Assembly (NCBI GenBank): GCA_934045075.1
Contig: OW203723.1
Coordinates: 4,666,577-4,730,576 of the forward strand
Length of the DNA: 64,000 bases
Direction: 5' to 3'
DNA from: Yponomeuta sedellus
Taxonomy: Eukaryota; Arthropoda; Insecta; Lepidoptera; Yponomeutidae
The translations under genes were made by a program, and so were the position numbers. This document shows, one piece after another, positions 1 to 12,900 of the stretch. Under the pieces are notes generated by a model. It did no database searches. It saw only the letters and a program-made list of their open reading frames with translations, and was not told where the DNA came from. Position 1 is the stretch's first letter. Every line of letters begins with the position of its first letter.

Positions 1-104
1 TGTAAATACAGTTTTTATTACCTATGTCTAGTACTCGTAGTAACCTTAGAAAATACTATACATAATGATATACATTATAAACATAAGAGGACTTTCCCTT
101 GCAG

Positions 105-3100
105 TGTGGCTCGCCCAACTACATGTACTCGACCATCTGTCGCAATTGCTGCAACTGGGGCCGCGTGACATGCGCCGAGTGTCACCAGCTGGGACACCCC
201 TCGAGCCACTGTCCCGATCTGTGGCGCCGCTACCACAACACGGTGAGTTCACTGATTGTTCATATTCAACCTTAGGTCATAAGATAAGGGATCGAAGGGC
301 CAGCGGTGGTCGGAAGTGAGATCATTGGTTCATATTCAACCTTAGGTCATAAAATAAGGGATCGAAGGGCCAGCGGTGGTTGGAAGTGAGATCATTGGTT
401 CATATTCAACCTTAGGTCATAAGGGATCGAAGGGCCAGCGGTGGTTGGAAGTGAGATCATTGGTTCATATTCAACCTTAGGTCATAAGATAAGGGATCGA
501 AGGGCCAGCGGTGGTTGGAAGTGAGATCATTGGTTCATATTCAACCTTAGGTCATAAGATATGGGATCGAAGGGCCAGCGGTGGTTGGAAGTGAGATCAT
601 TGGCGGGAACTGTTCGGACTTGGTCCGAGTGTCACCAGCTGGGACATACCTACAGCCACTGCCCCGAACTGGGGGCCGCTAAATTAACATCGTTAGTTGA
701 CACACTTCATAATATTCAGCCTTAAGGATCAATGGAGAAACCTAGTCAGAAATAGCGTGATTTCCGCCATATCGGTGTGGACTGGGGCCGCGTGACGTAC
801 TCGGAGTGTCACCAGATGGGTCTTCGACCCACTGTCAAGAGCTGTGGCGCCGGTTTCAAGATCTGAAGTTGAAAGTAAATGGGTAGAGCCTGTAAGCAGG
901 AGTGAAGCTATGAAAAGCTTTGGTTTACTTGTAAACATACGATTTGTGCTTCGGTTTACTTATAAACAAAAGTTTGGTTTACTTGTAAACATACTTTCCG
1001 TATTTTTGTGATTTCTATCAATCACAAAAATACGGGAAGCAGAAGCAAGAAGAAGTTGTTTGCTTGTTCTAGGTCATTCATTATAATATCATGTCACTGT
1101 TTAGCACTACCCCCCCCCCCTTCTCCAAGTTTCCTGATGGTTAGCTAAAAAAATGTAGAGTCCGCCAATTGTACAATATTTACAGGTGTACAATAAAGAA
1201 TTTAATAATAATTCACTTATCTCTTAAATTCAAGGAACATCAACCTCTGTGATAGAAATGTCTTAACTTTGATAGTAACTAAAAATAGTCATCGTCATCA
1301 ACCCATTATGTCCCCACCGAGGGGCATGGGTCTCTTCCCTGTGGAAAGTATAGGCCATACTCCGCCAAGTCCGGATTGGGGGAGGCTTGCAAGACTAGTG
1401 GCTGGTCTTAGAGCGGTTTCGCACTACGTCCGATCCGAATCCGTGAAAATACGGGTCTAGACATCTTGGACCTTACTCGGGCATTGCTTACGCACTAATC
1501 CGATCTCTGATCTAAATCCAATCAGTTCAGGAGGTAAGTCCAAGGTGTCCCATAAACATAGTTACTTTCTACTCGTGAAGTAAGATGATGCAAGCATGCG
1601 CTGCCACCCAGAACAGAACTAAACTGGATGCCTCTCGCCCCAGCCACACCCCGCTCTCGTACGCAGTTCGGATTCGGTCCGACAATAAATCTTATCCCAA
1701 ATTGAGATTATCGCAACCCGGATCTAGTGCGTAAACTACCGTAGAGATAGTTCTAAGTCTTCGGACCGTATTTCTCCGGACTCGGAGCGGATTCGTATCG
1801 AACGTAGTGCAAACCGCTCTTCAGTCAGAAGCTTTCAAGCCGCCCTAAGGCCTCTGACTTGGCGAAACGACTGCCATCTATCGACGGCAGCCGGCACCAA
1901 CTGCTTAACGTGCCTTGCGAAGCACAGAACCACTAAAAAAATACCACTAGCGTTAGTCCTAGACGGTCACACATCCAGGCACTGAACGCGCCCTATGTTG
2001 CTTAACCTTCGTAATCCTTTAAAATCGCTCAGGCAGCCGGGGTTACGAGCTATTCAGATTAATATTGGGTGTAAACATAACCAAAGTTGAATGAAACGAC
2101 AGCGAAAGCAACAGCTAGTAACAAATTGTCTTCCCACTTCCAGATCGACAACAACGCGCCCCTGACGCAGTTACTCGAGCAGCGGAAGCATTGGCAGCAG
2201 TTCTGCAGCGGCTGCACGCGCCGCGGTCACCTGGTGCACACCTGCCGCGTCTCCCTTCCCTTCTCAGGCCTGCCCATCAACTCGCCTTACGTAGTCCGCT
2301 ACAAACCCATCCACCCGCCTTCCAACCGCACGGAACAATCCGTCGACGAGAACGACAAGTCGCTGCAAAACAAACCCACCCCACGCGTGAACAAGCGGCA
2401 GTCGAATTCGCCGGTGGCTCACGAGACTCACGCCAAAAAGAGGCGAGAGAGCGCGGGGGATAGCCTCGAGACTCGCGCGGCGAAATCTGTGGAAAAGCGA
2501 GTCGACGAGAGCACCACTCAGCCTGTGACCTCCACACCGCTCCGGAAACGGACGCAATCGGAAAACGCAGCCCAGAAGGATGCGCCTAGTGCTCATATTG
2601 ATGTCCAAAATACTGAGAACAACATTCCGAGCCTGTTAGATGTTGTAATCGAGCCTACCCTCGATTACATACCAATAACTTCCTCAAATCATGACAAGAA
2701 AGGTCAGATGATACAGGACAATGAGGTATCCGATACAACCGACGTTAAGACGACTGCAAAAGTCTTCGTCACCAATGAGGTCATCGAAAAGTTAAAGACA
2801 AAGGATGGCCAAATTTGGCTCATGGTAACTTCTGTGAAGCACAGTGTGCAAGTGGCGGAGCCTGAAAATATCTTCCTGAGTGTGAAGGGAAAAGTGGCTG
2901 ATCTAGAGGCATTCCAAGCTGACCTCAAGGAGTGGATGAGCCCTAAAAAAGATCAGTTAGAATGTCAGCCCACACAAGAAGTGGAAGACCCGACACATCT
3001 CAGCGACAACATACCCAAAAATCGTAACAACGTTATAAGGAAACTGGTGAATGCTATACAATCCCTTCAGCAATACATAGGTAATCCGAAAGAACTCTTC

Positions 3101-3745
3101 AAAGAGCTGCAATATCATCAGCGCAATCACTACATTCTGGAAAAGCAAAGAATTATCAGTCCAGAGAAACTCAGCAACAGCACGGATCATATTAACCAGA
3201 TGGTGAAGAAATTAAACATGATACTTCTCGGCCAAGCGGGCTTGGCTGACGGGTCGCTACACATGAGTCAGTTGCACAATCTGCACCAGCGACTGTCTGT
3301 CATAAGAACTAACAAGATATCCCTTGCGTTGCGAAAAGAGATTGGACAACATTTCCAGTCAATCTTTACAGCCATGCCCAGGACCGATTACCCGCAGCTG
3401 CTTGCCAAATACTATGAAACTCAGACCAACCATGAACCAAGGGCTATTAAAGGTTCCAAAAAGAAGAAAAGAAAGAAGCACAATCAGCAGATGACTCCGA
3501 AAATAAGCCCTTTCACTGGAGCAACCCCCTCCATAAACAAGAAGAAAAGGGTACAGAAAATTTATCTCGGCAAGCACACTTTTTACCACAGGAGGCTCCA
3601 AAACGATGATTCGAAGAAGAGTGTTGAGCTGGCAAAGAAATTCCATGGTCAAATCTCGTCATTGAAAAGGAATGAGACCTTGTCACCTAAAGCAATGAAG
3701 AAGATGAAGAAGCTGCAAGAACAAGCGAATCTGTTCTTGAAGTAA
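105..3745 (+). CDS. ZCCHC7: ZCCHC7 (Air1/Air2-type zinc-knuckle protein), last two exons; 5' part outside window
   Basis: Exons 105-242 and 2144-3745 are joined in phase 0 by a GTGAGT donor and a CAG acceptor, giving 579 visible residues. The first exon carries a CCHC knuckle (CX2CX4HX4C, starting CAECHQLGH) followed by CPDLWRRYH, a signature of the ZCCHC7/Air1/Air2 family. The second exon opens with another knuckle (CSGCTRRGHLVHTC) and the family-like stretch INSPYVVRY, then a long polar, poorly conserved region and a very basic segment (KKKKRKKH) near the C-terminus that could be a nuclear localisation signal. Known family members are RNA-binding subunits of the nuclear TRAMP complex, which marks aberrant RNAs for exosome decay; that role is inferred from the knuckles. 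The Met codon at 2087 lies in the intron and is not the start. Earlier knuckle exons must lie left of the window. An AATAAA follows the stop by about 30 nt. Confidence 0.85.
258..603. repeat. 70-bp minisatellite, five copies, in ZCCHC7 intron
   Basis: Five near-identical units begin at about 258, 328, 398, 463 and 533; one has lost 5 bp. The end of each unit (GGAAGTGAGATCATTGG) resembles the exon donor junction at 239-257, so the array probably grew from the exon's own 3' border. Confidence 0.9.
625..675 (+). pseudogene. Decayed copy of the ZCCHC7 knuckle exon (copy a)
   Basis: This matches the 3' half of exon 105-242, including GAGTGTCACCAGCTGGGACA and CAGCCACTG. The flank that follows resembles the intron after the parent exon (TTCATA, ATTCAGCCTTA). 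The donor is lost, so it looks like a non-functional DNA-level duplication. Confidence 0.75.
780..873 (+). pseudogene. Decayed copy of the ZCCHC7 knuckle exon (copy b)
   Basis: It resembles the parent exon from ACTGGGGCCGCGTGAC through GAGTGTCACCAG to CTGTGGCGCCG. Substitutions and small gaps break the reading frame. Confidence 0.7.
975..1040. repeat. Short hairpin in ZCCHC7 intron
   Basis: CCGTATTTTTGTGATT is followed after about 6 nt by its exact reverse complement. The preceding bases repeat TTTGGTTTACTTGTAAACAT. Function unknown. Confidence 0.5.
1300..2040 (+). mobile_element. LINE-derived fragment (GGGGCACGGGTCTCTTCC family), interrupted
   Basis: The same sequence, less diverged, recurs at 18890-19340, 36140-36365, 49268-49350, 51268-51630 and 56455-56665. 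Shared landmarks are GGCCATACTCC, GGTTGGTGGAGGATT, AAGCCGCCCATAAGGCCTCT and GCGAAGCAC. It is interrupted at 1410-1820 by a TIR element. The source element type is not certain. Confidence 0.6.
1410..1820. mobile_element. Non-autonomous TIR element (MITE) inside the LINE fragment
   Basis: The ends AGAGCGGTTTCGCACTACGT and ACGTAGTGCAAACCGCTCT are inverted repeats of about 20 bp. The 411-bp insert breaks the flanking repeat between the equivalents of GGCCTTA and GTCAGAAG in other copies. There is no coding capacity, and the target duplication is too short to define. Confidence 0.65.
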
Positions 3746-3776
3746 ATGTATAGAATAATTATTGTCGTGTACGTGA

Positions 3777-3782
3777 AATAAA
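3777..3782 (+). terminator. Polyadenylation signal of ZCCHC7
   Basis: A canonical AATAAA lies 32 nt past the ZCCHC7 stop codon and marks the likely 3' end of that transcript. Confidence 0.6.
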
Positions 3783-3912
3783 CTAGTAATGCATACATAG
3801 TTTGCTTTTCATTTCAATGTGTTGTTAACCCTACACTACTACTCATGTTGGGGCATTCAAAGATACTACTCATACGCCTGTGAGGATCATCATAGTTGTT
3901 AATGATTTATTT

Positions 3913-3965
3913 GAAAAAATGATATGTTTATTTAATTTTATATATTAAATAAACATATCATTTTT
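3913..3965. repeat. 23-bp inverted repeat with 7-nt loop
   Basis: AAAAAATGATATGTTTATTT and three more bases are mirrored exactly after the loop TTTATAT. It lies 130 nt past the ZCCHC7 poly(A) signal. It may be a MITE remnant. Confidence 0.6.
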
Positions 3966-4399
3966 TCTTAGTTGATCTTTAGTTTTGTACACTATTTATT
4001 AAAAAAACACGATACTAGATAATACGTATGTGTTTTTTATTATCAAATCTTAAATTAACTTAAACTAATGCAAAGTTGCCTCAGCAATTTTTTTATGTAT
4101 TAAATTTTTCTTAAGAAAAAATTAATATATAAATATATATATTAAATTATTCTTAAGAAAAATTTTCAAGATCTTGAAATGGTCGATTTGATAGAAATTG
4201 TGAAATGATTCAGTTCCAATACCTATATTTATTCATTATAATTGGTTTAATAAAATTGCTCTGAGATTATTATAAACTGCTAACTTTCACGGTGAACTTC
4301 GCTTCATACCACCCGCCGACCGCCGAATCCGTTTATACCTCAGAATAAGGACTCTGAAGGTTTATACTGTATCTGTACATTTACAAACTATGATTCATA

Positions 4400-4560
4400 C
4401 ACAAGAGTATTAGCCATGTTCATAGATTTAAACGATTTTTGTTACCATGGCAACGCAAAAATAAATATAGTTTGGCTTCAAAAAACGTTACGGTAACAAT
4501 AAAATATCCCACGGGAACGCACTACCGGGATACCTACCTAAATAAATGATCGTCAAAGTT
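4400..4560 (-). mobile_element. Dispersed lepidopteran repeat, Helitron-like (low certainty)
   Basis: It shares CCATGGCAACGCAA, GTTACGGTAACAATA and ATCCCACGGGAACGCA with 35885-36110. I recognise this as a common moth repeat but cannot assign the class. Confidence 0.35.
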
Positions 4561-5004
4561 GTTGTTTGTTTAGTTAACGTTACGAAATACCGTTATCATC
4601 TCAGCCAAAGTATTATCGGATTGCCCATCACTAAAGTCACTCACGGACGATGCGATTGTTCTGTGATGCGAACGATATACATCGTTGCCATTTTGTAACT
4701 TTTGTCACAAATTTTGTAACTTTTTGTTATATGGCATAATTTGCAACTTTTTGAAGTATGAGTCTGAAACAGTGCAGAAAAATAATTTAATCTATTTTCT
4801 TTTTCACATTTTCGTTTACCCGTGACTTTCAAGTGGTTGTATTACAGCAAAAATATTTTGGATAAATTTTGTGACTTTTTGACTTTGCTCATGTAACTTT
4901 TGACGGCTTTGACAACACTGGATAAATATCTTGTGCTGCCATGCCTCCAGGCCAAAATCTTATTAAAAAAAAAAAAATTTGTGCTGCCAATCAGGGGGCA
5001 ATCC

Positions 5005-5142
5005 CTGCCTGGGTAGTATGATGACGCGAGTCACGCGTTTTGTGAGGATGAAACAATTTGACACTGCATGTTGGAAAGTCGTGACTTTTGACGTTTAAAG
5101 GCGTGACTCACGCACTTCGTCGTACTACCCAGGCTGAAATGA
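5005..5142. mobile_element. Palindromic MITE (CCTGGGTAGTA ends)
   Basis: The left arm (CCTGGGTAGTATGATGACGC, then GAGTCACGC) is mirrored by GCGTGACTCACGC...TACTACCCAGG. A related sequence occurs at about 29560-29660. Confidence 0.6.
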
Positions 5143-6599
5143 GGGGTAATGAAATTTTCCAGGGTGACTCGGTTATTTCGAGCTTTTTTTCATTCGTCGT
5201 CACTAATGAGAAAGGTAGTTGTCGTCATGGCTTATGAGAAGCACTCACAATATGCAATATTTTATAGACTATATCATAAATCAATAGTTTAATCTACTTC
5301 GACTATATTATTTAAGTTTATTTTTTCTGTTTTAGACTTAGACTAAAAAAAAACTTCTTTCGTCTTAATTTGTATACCTGATAATAAGATTCTGCGTCTA
5401 CAATAGGCTTGTGTCCACTAAGAATAAATCGGATGGAAGAAAGTCTTTAAATACTGATTATGATATGCAGATGGGAAAAATCAAAGCTATTTATGATAAA
5501 ATATAAAGATTATTATTATTTTCTGAAAAGAAATTTGAAAAACTTTGTCATTAAGTCACGAAACAGTGAACACCAATCAGAACCTGCCACGTCACGTTGT
5601 GGCGAACATTGTTGTTGTTGACATTTTAGTATATGTTTAGTTGATGATTATTTTCGTTTTTAATAAAACTGTTATCATTTTATTAAGAAACGCAGAGATA
5701 TTGAAAGTTATTTAGTGAAAACATGTTAGGAATATGGAAACAGGTTTTAGCAAAGCTAATGGCAATAATTTGCCCAGAATTGACCCCGTAATGCTTGGTA
5801 GATTTTTTGCACCAAATAGTGACTTTTGCTCATCGGAAATCCGTAATATTAAAACTGCAATTGAAGTATAAACAAGTGTTAAAATATTAATTATAAGCTT
5901 AAAGCGTAATATTTCAGTTTTTAATCAGATTAATTTTACTATTAAATCACGAAGATTACGTCATATAGTTACAGCAAAATGATCTTCACAAAAATACCTT
6001 CTTCAATTTGTCGATAAACACTGAGCATCGCTGCTTCTTGCAAGTGTTAACCACTTTTTTCGTATTTCTTCCTTGTGTGGGACATACTCTCACATAAATA
6101 ATTTATTTGGTGTTTTTATTCTTGTGCTTTCACACTGGGGCACCATGCCGCTTTTGCAATACGAGAAAGTCATATTTATATAAATAAATTGAAATAACAG
6201 CAGAAAACTAGCAATCGCCTACTGAAACAGTGTTCGTACACCACCTCGTGACGTCACTCAACACGCCATGACGTGAGCGTTTTTGTGGGAAATTTAAATT
6301 AATTCTTTTACATTCTAAATACTTAGTGAACATGTTAAGTTTTATTTAAAATAACACATACTTCTTGTATTAAAAGTATGTTTTAAAACCATTTCCCAAA
6401 TTCAGTTAACTGGCCTATTCCGGAAGTATAGATTTACCGAAACAAACTTTATATTTAACTGGAAGAGGTAAGAGACTACGTTTTATTCTAGAGCTTACGA
6501 GTCGTCAATAAATCATTGAGTCGGTACAATTAATTTATTATTGTAGTATTATATTTACTGGGACATTGAGCGGTTTTCCGAACATATTCACAAAGCACT

Positions 6600-6745
6600 T
6601 TAAAGATGGCGCTTATAGGCGTGCACATACAAGAACGCGCCTGTCAAATTTTGCTAAGCACCGATTACTTTTGACAGCCGTATTACGGTTCTTCTATGGC
6701 CACGCTTGTAAGCGCCATCTATGAATTGCTTGTGAATTTAAGCTG
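6600..6745. mobile_element. Inverted-repeat element upstream of PAL
   Basis: AGATGGCGCTTATAGGCGTG on the left pairs with CACGCTTGTAAGCGCCATCT on the right. The length and lack of ORF fit a MITE. Confidence 0.5.
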
Positions 6746-6972
6746 AAAACGGCGGATTCAGCAATCAGCTAGCGAAGATTTTTGAATTCTACATGGCAGC
6801 ACTAAAAACGTCAATTGACGTCACGTCACCGCGATAAAATTGATAAGATTCTTCATGGATTCTCAGCATAATTTTGATTGATTTATTGACGAAGGCGAAT
6901 CAATAAACAAACAAGGATTCGAGCCTTATCATAGTATTGTTACCCTGCCGATCCCAGTGTTAATAAGTGAAA

Positions 6973-9900
6973 ATGACTTTTTGTTTCGCCGTACTCTTAC
7001 CGTATACTCTTTCAGTGATTTTCTTGGTTTTCTCTCTTGATTCCTGTTGCGCCTATGTGGTAAGTGGAAAATCAATTTTCGTGAGTAAGTCAGCGTTACA
7101 TGTATCCATTCTATATACTGATTACATTCCAAGAAAATATCTTTGATAGGTAGACTCTATAGAAAAACCTAGGTAGCAATATTTATCCCCATCACCTACG
7201 TTTATTTCTGTTAGAGTATAGTTAAACAAAACATTGTGAGAACACAATGTTTTGTTTTATTTTTTAATTGACCTTAGCCTAATATTATTGTAATACTGTA
7301 TGTAAATAAACAACATACAGTATGTAGCGTTAATAGTGGTCCAAGCTTAGGGGTGATACACCATACAATTACATATCACATACCCAAATTTTAAATATTT
7401 TACACACAGCTCTGGCCAAAAAATTTGTTTTAATTAAATTATTAACAAAATCCTTATTTTTTTACTTGTTCAGGCTATATTAGTCCACTGCCGGACACAG
7501 CCCTGCCCCAATGAGCGCCACAGCGCAAGACTGCCATCATTGGGGGCACGTACTTACTTACGTAGCTATAATTTCGACAATGTTGGAGTGTCTTTTTCGG
7601 TCTGTTTTTTTTGTTTTCTACACCTCAATACATGTGCTAATGCATACTGCCACGATTTGAATGTATGTTTCCAGGTAAGAAAATAAAACCCATTTTTATT
7701 CTAATAAAACTTCTTTATTATTAAAATAATGGAAATTAAAATGCTTCTAACTTAAAAAAAAATTACTACACTGTTAGTGCCCACTATTTAAAATTGTCCG
7801 TCCAAAAGCACTTTTCAAAGTGGTAAAATACTCATAGATAGGTATCAATAAAAAATAGCCTATAGGCATTTGCAATGAAAAAGACGGAAATGCCGAAAAA
7901 AAAAACGATTCGTATTATCACATATTTTCCTAAGTTATGAAGTATTATGACACAAAAACCTTTTAACTAGGTGGCCAAAGTTATTATCAGTCTCACTCTT
8001 CACCGTAGTACTCAAGTCTCAGGTAGAAAAGGGTCACTTTGTAGAAACCGGCTGGTACCTCAGCTATACAACAGATTTGTAGACACAATCGGGTTTGTTT
8101 GAATGGGATAGACAAGGACCGACTATTTGAATACATTAAATGAGAATGAGACAGACTATTGAAGGATTGCCTCCAAGGCCAGCAGGTCACAATGGGATCT
8201 ATGGGATTTTAAGCCATAGTTTTACGCCATTCTGGTTTCACTCAATTTGGACTCTATGTTCATTCAAATTTGGGTATGTGATGGGTAATTGTATGGTGTA
8301 TCACCCTCTTAAGCTTGGACCACTATTAACACTACACCCTGTATATAAGACTTCACAAAGTCTTATTCTGTCATTGTGATATTATTATTATTGTTTGTGT
8401 GTTTGTGTTTAAGATGAATTGGATTAGTTCTGGAAATAAATATTATTATCATTCCCAAGATGTACCTCCATAAGTACTTTACATAATAAAGTTCACGAAG
8501 TCTGAAAATTAAAGTAATTTCTAATTTCAATGAGTGGCCACTTAACTGTTACTCTCCGGTATGCATATAGCAGATCAATGAATTAATCAATCAGGCAGTC
8601 ATCTGGTCCTAGACATAGGTCAATCAATTTTATAGCAGATGACATTCAATAAATGAACCTAAGAAAGAAATTAACATTATTATAGTAACAAACTTCAATG
8701 CGATGCGGGAGGGGACCCGTGCCCCAACTGTGGAGACAAAAGAGTTGTCCGAACAAACATCAAAATATCTTCACAAACTTCACATTTAAAAACCTATTTA
8801 GAGGCTAAAAATTTCACCCATGCCGGGATTCGAACAGGCAACCTCTGGCTATCCGTGCCAGCGCTCTACCAATTGAGCCAATGGGCGACTCACGGCATCA
8901 GTGAAATTTCATAGTCAGTGAAATAAATAGGTTTTTAAATTTGTTCCTTAGCACGGGTTAGTGCATTAAAAATAAAAATAGTATAATCATGTAACAGTGA
9001 TATCGTTCCGATGTTAAACCTAACTGCAAAGTAGGTAGTCGGGGCTATAAGTAATGAAATTTGCTTAAGTCAGATGTCGTTGCCTGTACGTAATACAGAG
9101 AATAATGTAAAGAGGTTCGAAATTTCACTGATGCCGTGAGTCGCCCATTGGCTCAATTGGTAGAGCGCTGGCACGGATAGCCAGAGGTTGCGGGTTCGAA
9201 TCCCGGCATGGGTGAAATTTTTAGCCTCTAAATAGGTTTTTAAATTTGTTCCTTAGCACGGGTTAGTGCATTAAAAATAAAAATAGTATAAACTTCACAT
9301 TTATAATATTAGTAGGATAGCCTTTTATTTCACTTGTTACAATAAATTATATACATGTAAATGTATTTATCGGGTCTTGTGGCGCACCCTGGGGGAGGCT
9401 TATGTCCAGCAGTGGACTGCAATAGGCTGAAATGATGATGATGATGATGAAATGTATTTTATTCCTAACATGGCTTTCAAAGATTAGCTGTGTATCTCAT
9501 TTTAGTAATTTATGCTCAGAAACTAAATCTTATTTTTCTATCATTTCAGTCTCCTGTCGCTGGTCAGGGCTATGGTCCTAGGTACCCCACTCAGGAGCAG
9601 CAATATAATTACATAAATATTGCACTGAGCAAGCTGGAACATGGTAAGATCCAACCTATAGCTAAATATTATAAACAATTTTTTTGCTCATTTCACTGAT
9701 GCACGGGCGGACCAATTTCGCTATTTTTTTATTATTATATACGTGCACAACATATACTACATAAATATTGAATAACCTACCTAACTACGGAAGAAGTAAA
9801 TAAACTCCATAAAATGAAATAAGTATAGAAATATAAAAAATAAAAAACCTACATACACATAAATATAACTACATAGATATAAACATATATGGACCAATGT

Positions 9901-12900
9901 TATGACAGAGATAATGCCCTTTCAACTGCTTTCTTTAATTTATTGTGTTGGTTATTGTCAGGAGAAGGTTCTTCCAATCTGAAAAAACAATGTGTGTCGG
10001 GTTAGCTATAAACTAAGATCAGTAAAAACATGATCATTTATTTCAAATTAATATAATCAAATAATTTAATCTATTGACAGTATTTTATCTGCTGCTGTTA
10101 AATGTTATATCAAGAATAATTAAAATTATGTAAAAAAAATTAAAAAACTACATATTTTGATGTTATCATGACACCATCAATTAGATTAGGCCTTAAGGAT
10201 GTAACGGTGCAAACCTCTTTACATCATTTTTTATATTTCTTTTTCTATCTAACATTTTCAAATATTCAAAATTATGTCGCACATTTCGAGATTTCCCTCA
10301 TTTTTCTTCATTACCACCATACTGACTAGATCTGACTATTTTACCTGCTAATTCCGTTTTTATCCAGTTTTCTGTTTTTGTTATAAAATAAACAGTATAA
10401 ATAAAGCACAAACTTGAAGTCGTTCCAGTTTTATTATTTACCAAAGTTCTAAAACACCACAAGGATCTTGATTTGCCGCGGTTTTGATCATTGATTTTGA
10501 GGTAGTTGTATTCCAAACCACTATCCACAAAACAAAAGTTGATTGGAAGAAAATGCTACTTTGCATTAAGTACGCATTAGTACCAAATACTATGTGTGTT
10601 ATATAAATATTGGCCTTTTTGCATCTACTTAATGAGATGATATATACAGCGCCCAGTGGCATCTTCACTGACACTAGATGGATGAAGGGACCACTCCGAC
10701 GCTCTGTAGTGCCTGGGATATGGTTTTATAGATGGTGTAGGTATGCTTGCCCAGCACCTATACCATCCTGACAGCATAGTCGGCCTAGCCCACAGGAAAG
10801 ACTAGTCAACACGTGCGGAGCCAACCAAGCCGCGATTTTCCTCACGATGTTTTCCTTCACGGTTAGCGTGTGGTTTTTTTTAGTGGTATTGCGACTACAA
10901 ATTCGCCAATGTAACGTAACTTTGAAATTAAGCAACCACCACCACTTGTAAGTGTGTTATGCAATAATGAATTTTAAAGTAATAATAATGTTACCTCTTC
11001 AGTACACTTGGCCCCATATCATAAAACTATGATTCATGGTCTATGAGAAGTCGATCACATTGCAAAGGGTGTACTTAAGTAACATTCTGTCACACTCTTT
11101 CCTAGGAAATTCGAAGAGACAACGCTACAGTTAACTATTTACTTAGCGAAATTCTCAATTCACAAACAGGCCCAGAGCCGATTAACCCACAGATTATGAA
11201 GTGGAAGGACTGTCCTATGTCCTATGCCCATGAAATTGTTGGAAGAAATTATTAGTTTTACGAAACGGCCATTAAGGACCATCCATAAATTACGTCACAC
11301 GTTAAGATGGAGGGAGGGGGTCCACGAAGTGTGACATTGTTAGACAGGGGGGTGGGAGGGGTCCTAAATTTCGTGACGTCACATTTTCAAATCTACGTGT
11401 TAAAAACATTCATGTTTTTGCACTATTATGCTTTATGCTTTATTCATACACAAGACACACATTAAACATTTGTATGAAATTAATACTAAACACAAAAAAA
11501 AGAAAACTCATACACCAAACACATTAAAATATTTGGGTGAAATTAAGATTTACACCCAATTTTGATTAAAATCCACTTGCCTCAAGAAACATGCAATTCT
11601 CGATCAAAATTCTCAATCAGTAAGTGCGGCAATGTGTGTCCTGGATATAAAAACCGAAAATTAACGAAATAGGTGCAACTCTTGCTAAAAACTAATTTTG
11701 GAACCGCTGTTTGAATTCAATAATTTATAAATGTAAAATAGGTGACGTCACACTAGGGAAGGGGGAGTCCCACAAATGTGACCAGTTGTGACAAGGACGG
11801 GGGAGGGGTCAAAAAATTATCAAAATTATCTCGAACTCTGAGGTTCCTAGGAAAAGGGGATTCCCGCACAGTGCGGTAAAATAAATCAACATTTTATGTT
11901 TTCATATTTTGTTTGCCCCCTGATAACCCCCGGTAACTCGTACACTAATGGTCTTATTTATATTCGATTCCTCTAAAACAGTTCTCTGGAGGTCGCGGGT
12001 TCGAGTCCCGGCATGGGTGGAATTTTTAGCCTCTAAATAGGTTTTTAAAACCCTGTCTATACTAAAAGGCAAATAAATGAATGAATGAATAAAAAACCGA
12101 TAATTTGTGGCTACGTCATTCCCTTAACCCAGATTATTTAAAGTGTCTCTGAGGAGTGATTTTATTGACAACATCACTCATCAGTTAATGTATATTGACA
12201 GGCCTAGTTAATAATAACGGGCACTCAGGTTTCCTCACTATGTTTTCCTTCGTAATAAGCGAGCGGTATTGCTTCTAGAAATTCACAAATATACGTAAAA
12301 CGGAAAACAAAGTATAGGTAAACGTAATTACCTTAATTCCTCGCGTTTCGCGTTAATTGACACTACTTCAGTCTACTTGTGACCTCGAGTTACCAAGCTA
12401 TACACGAGTTAAGAATCGTTCGCTGAACTAAGGCCCGGTTTCTGAATTAAGAATTTCGTAAATACATATAAGTAACGTTTTTCTGAGCTCGCTCTTTTCT
12501 CTTTCGCTCTTTTCTGAGAAATTGGAAGAGACAGCACTACAGTTAAGTATTTACTTAATTCAAAAACCGGCCCTAAGTCACTAAATCGTAGTTTCTGACG
12601 TATTTAAAATTTTTTTCGCGCATTGATCACGTTCTAAATATTGATCAGTAACAAATGCTTCAAATTAAAGGTATAAAGGTCATTAAATATAAATTATAAG
12701 TTATTAATATTATATTCTTGTATTTTTGTGGATAAGTGCACGAATAATTCGACCTTCTAACAACGTTTACGTTTCACACATGAATGTAGGATTAATATTT
12801 TGGTATAATAGAATAAAAATGCCAATATACCAATTATCATCTCGGTGTTCCGTAAAAAAAGATCAAGTAAAACCTCTTTTACGTGAAAACTTTCAAGAGT

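Larger units (their letters stand above)
3783..6972. other. Intergenic region between ZCCHC7 and PAL: only repeats seen
   Basis: AT-rich, with no supported gene. It holds a 23-bp-stem hairpin (3913-3965), a dispersed repeat (about 4400-4560), a palindromic MITE (about 5005-5142) and an inverted-repeat element (about 6600-6745). Confidence 0.6.

Noticed and set aside
258..603. CRISPR-like array
   Set aside because: Units are direct tandem copies with no unique spacers, and the genome is eukaryotic.
2087..2143. Start codon of ZCCHC7 at 2087
   Set aside because: The sequence between this ATG and 2143 is intron ending in a CAG acceptor. The upstream exon joins in phase and supplies a knuckle and CPDLWRRYH.
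9140..9220. Functional tRNA gene
   Set aside because: The fold is tRNA-like but position 33 is not T, and the module is embedded in a repeat with many copies, so it is a tRNA-derived element.
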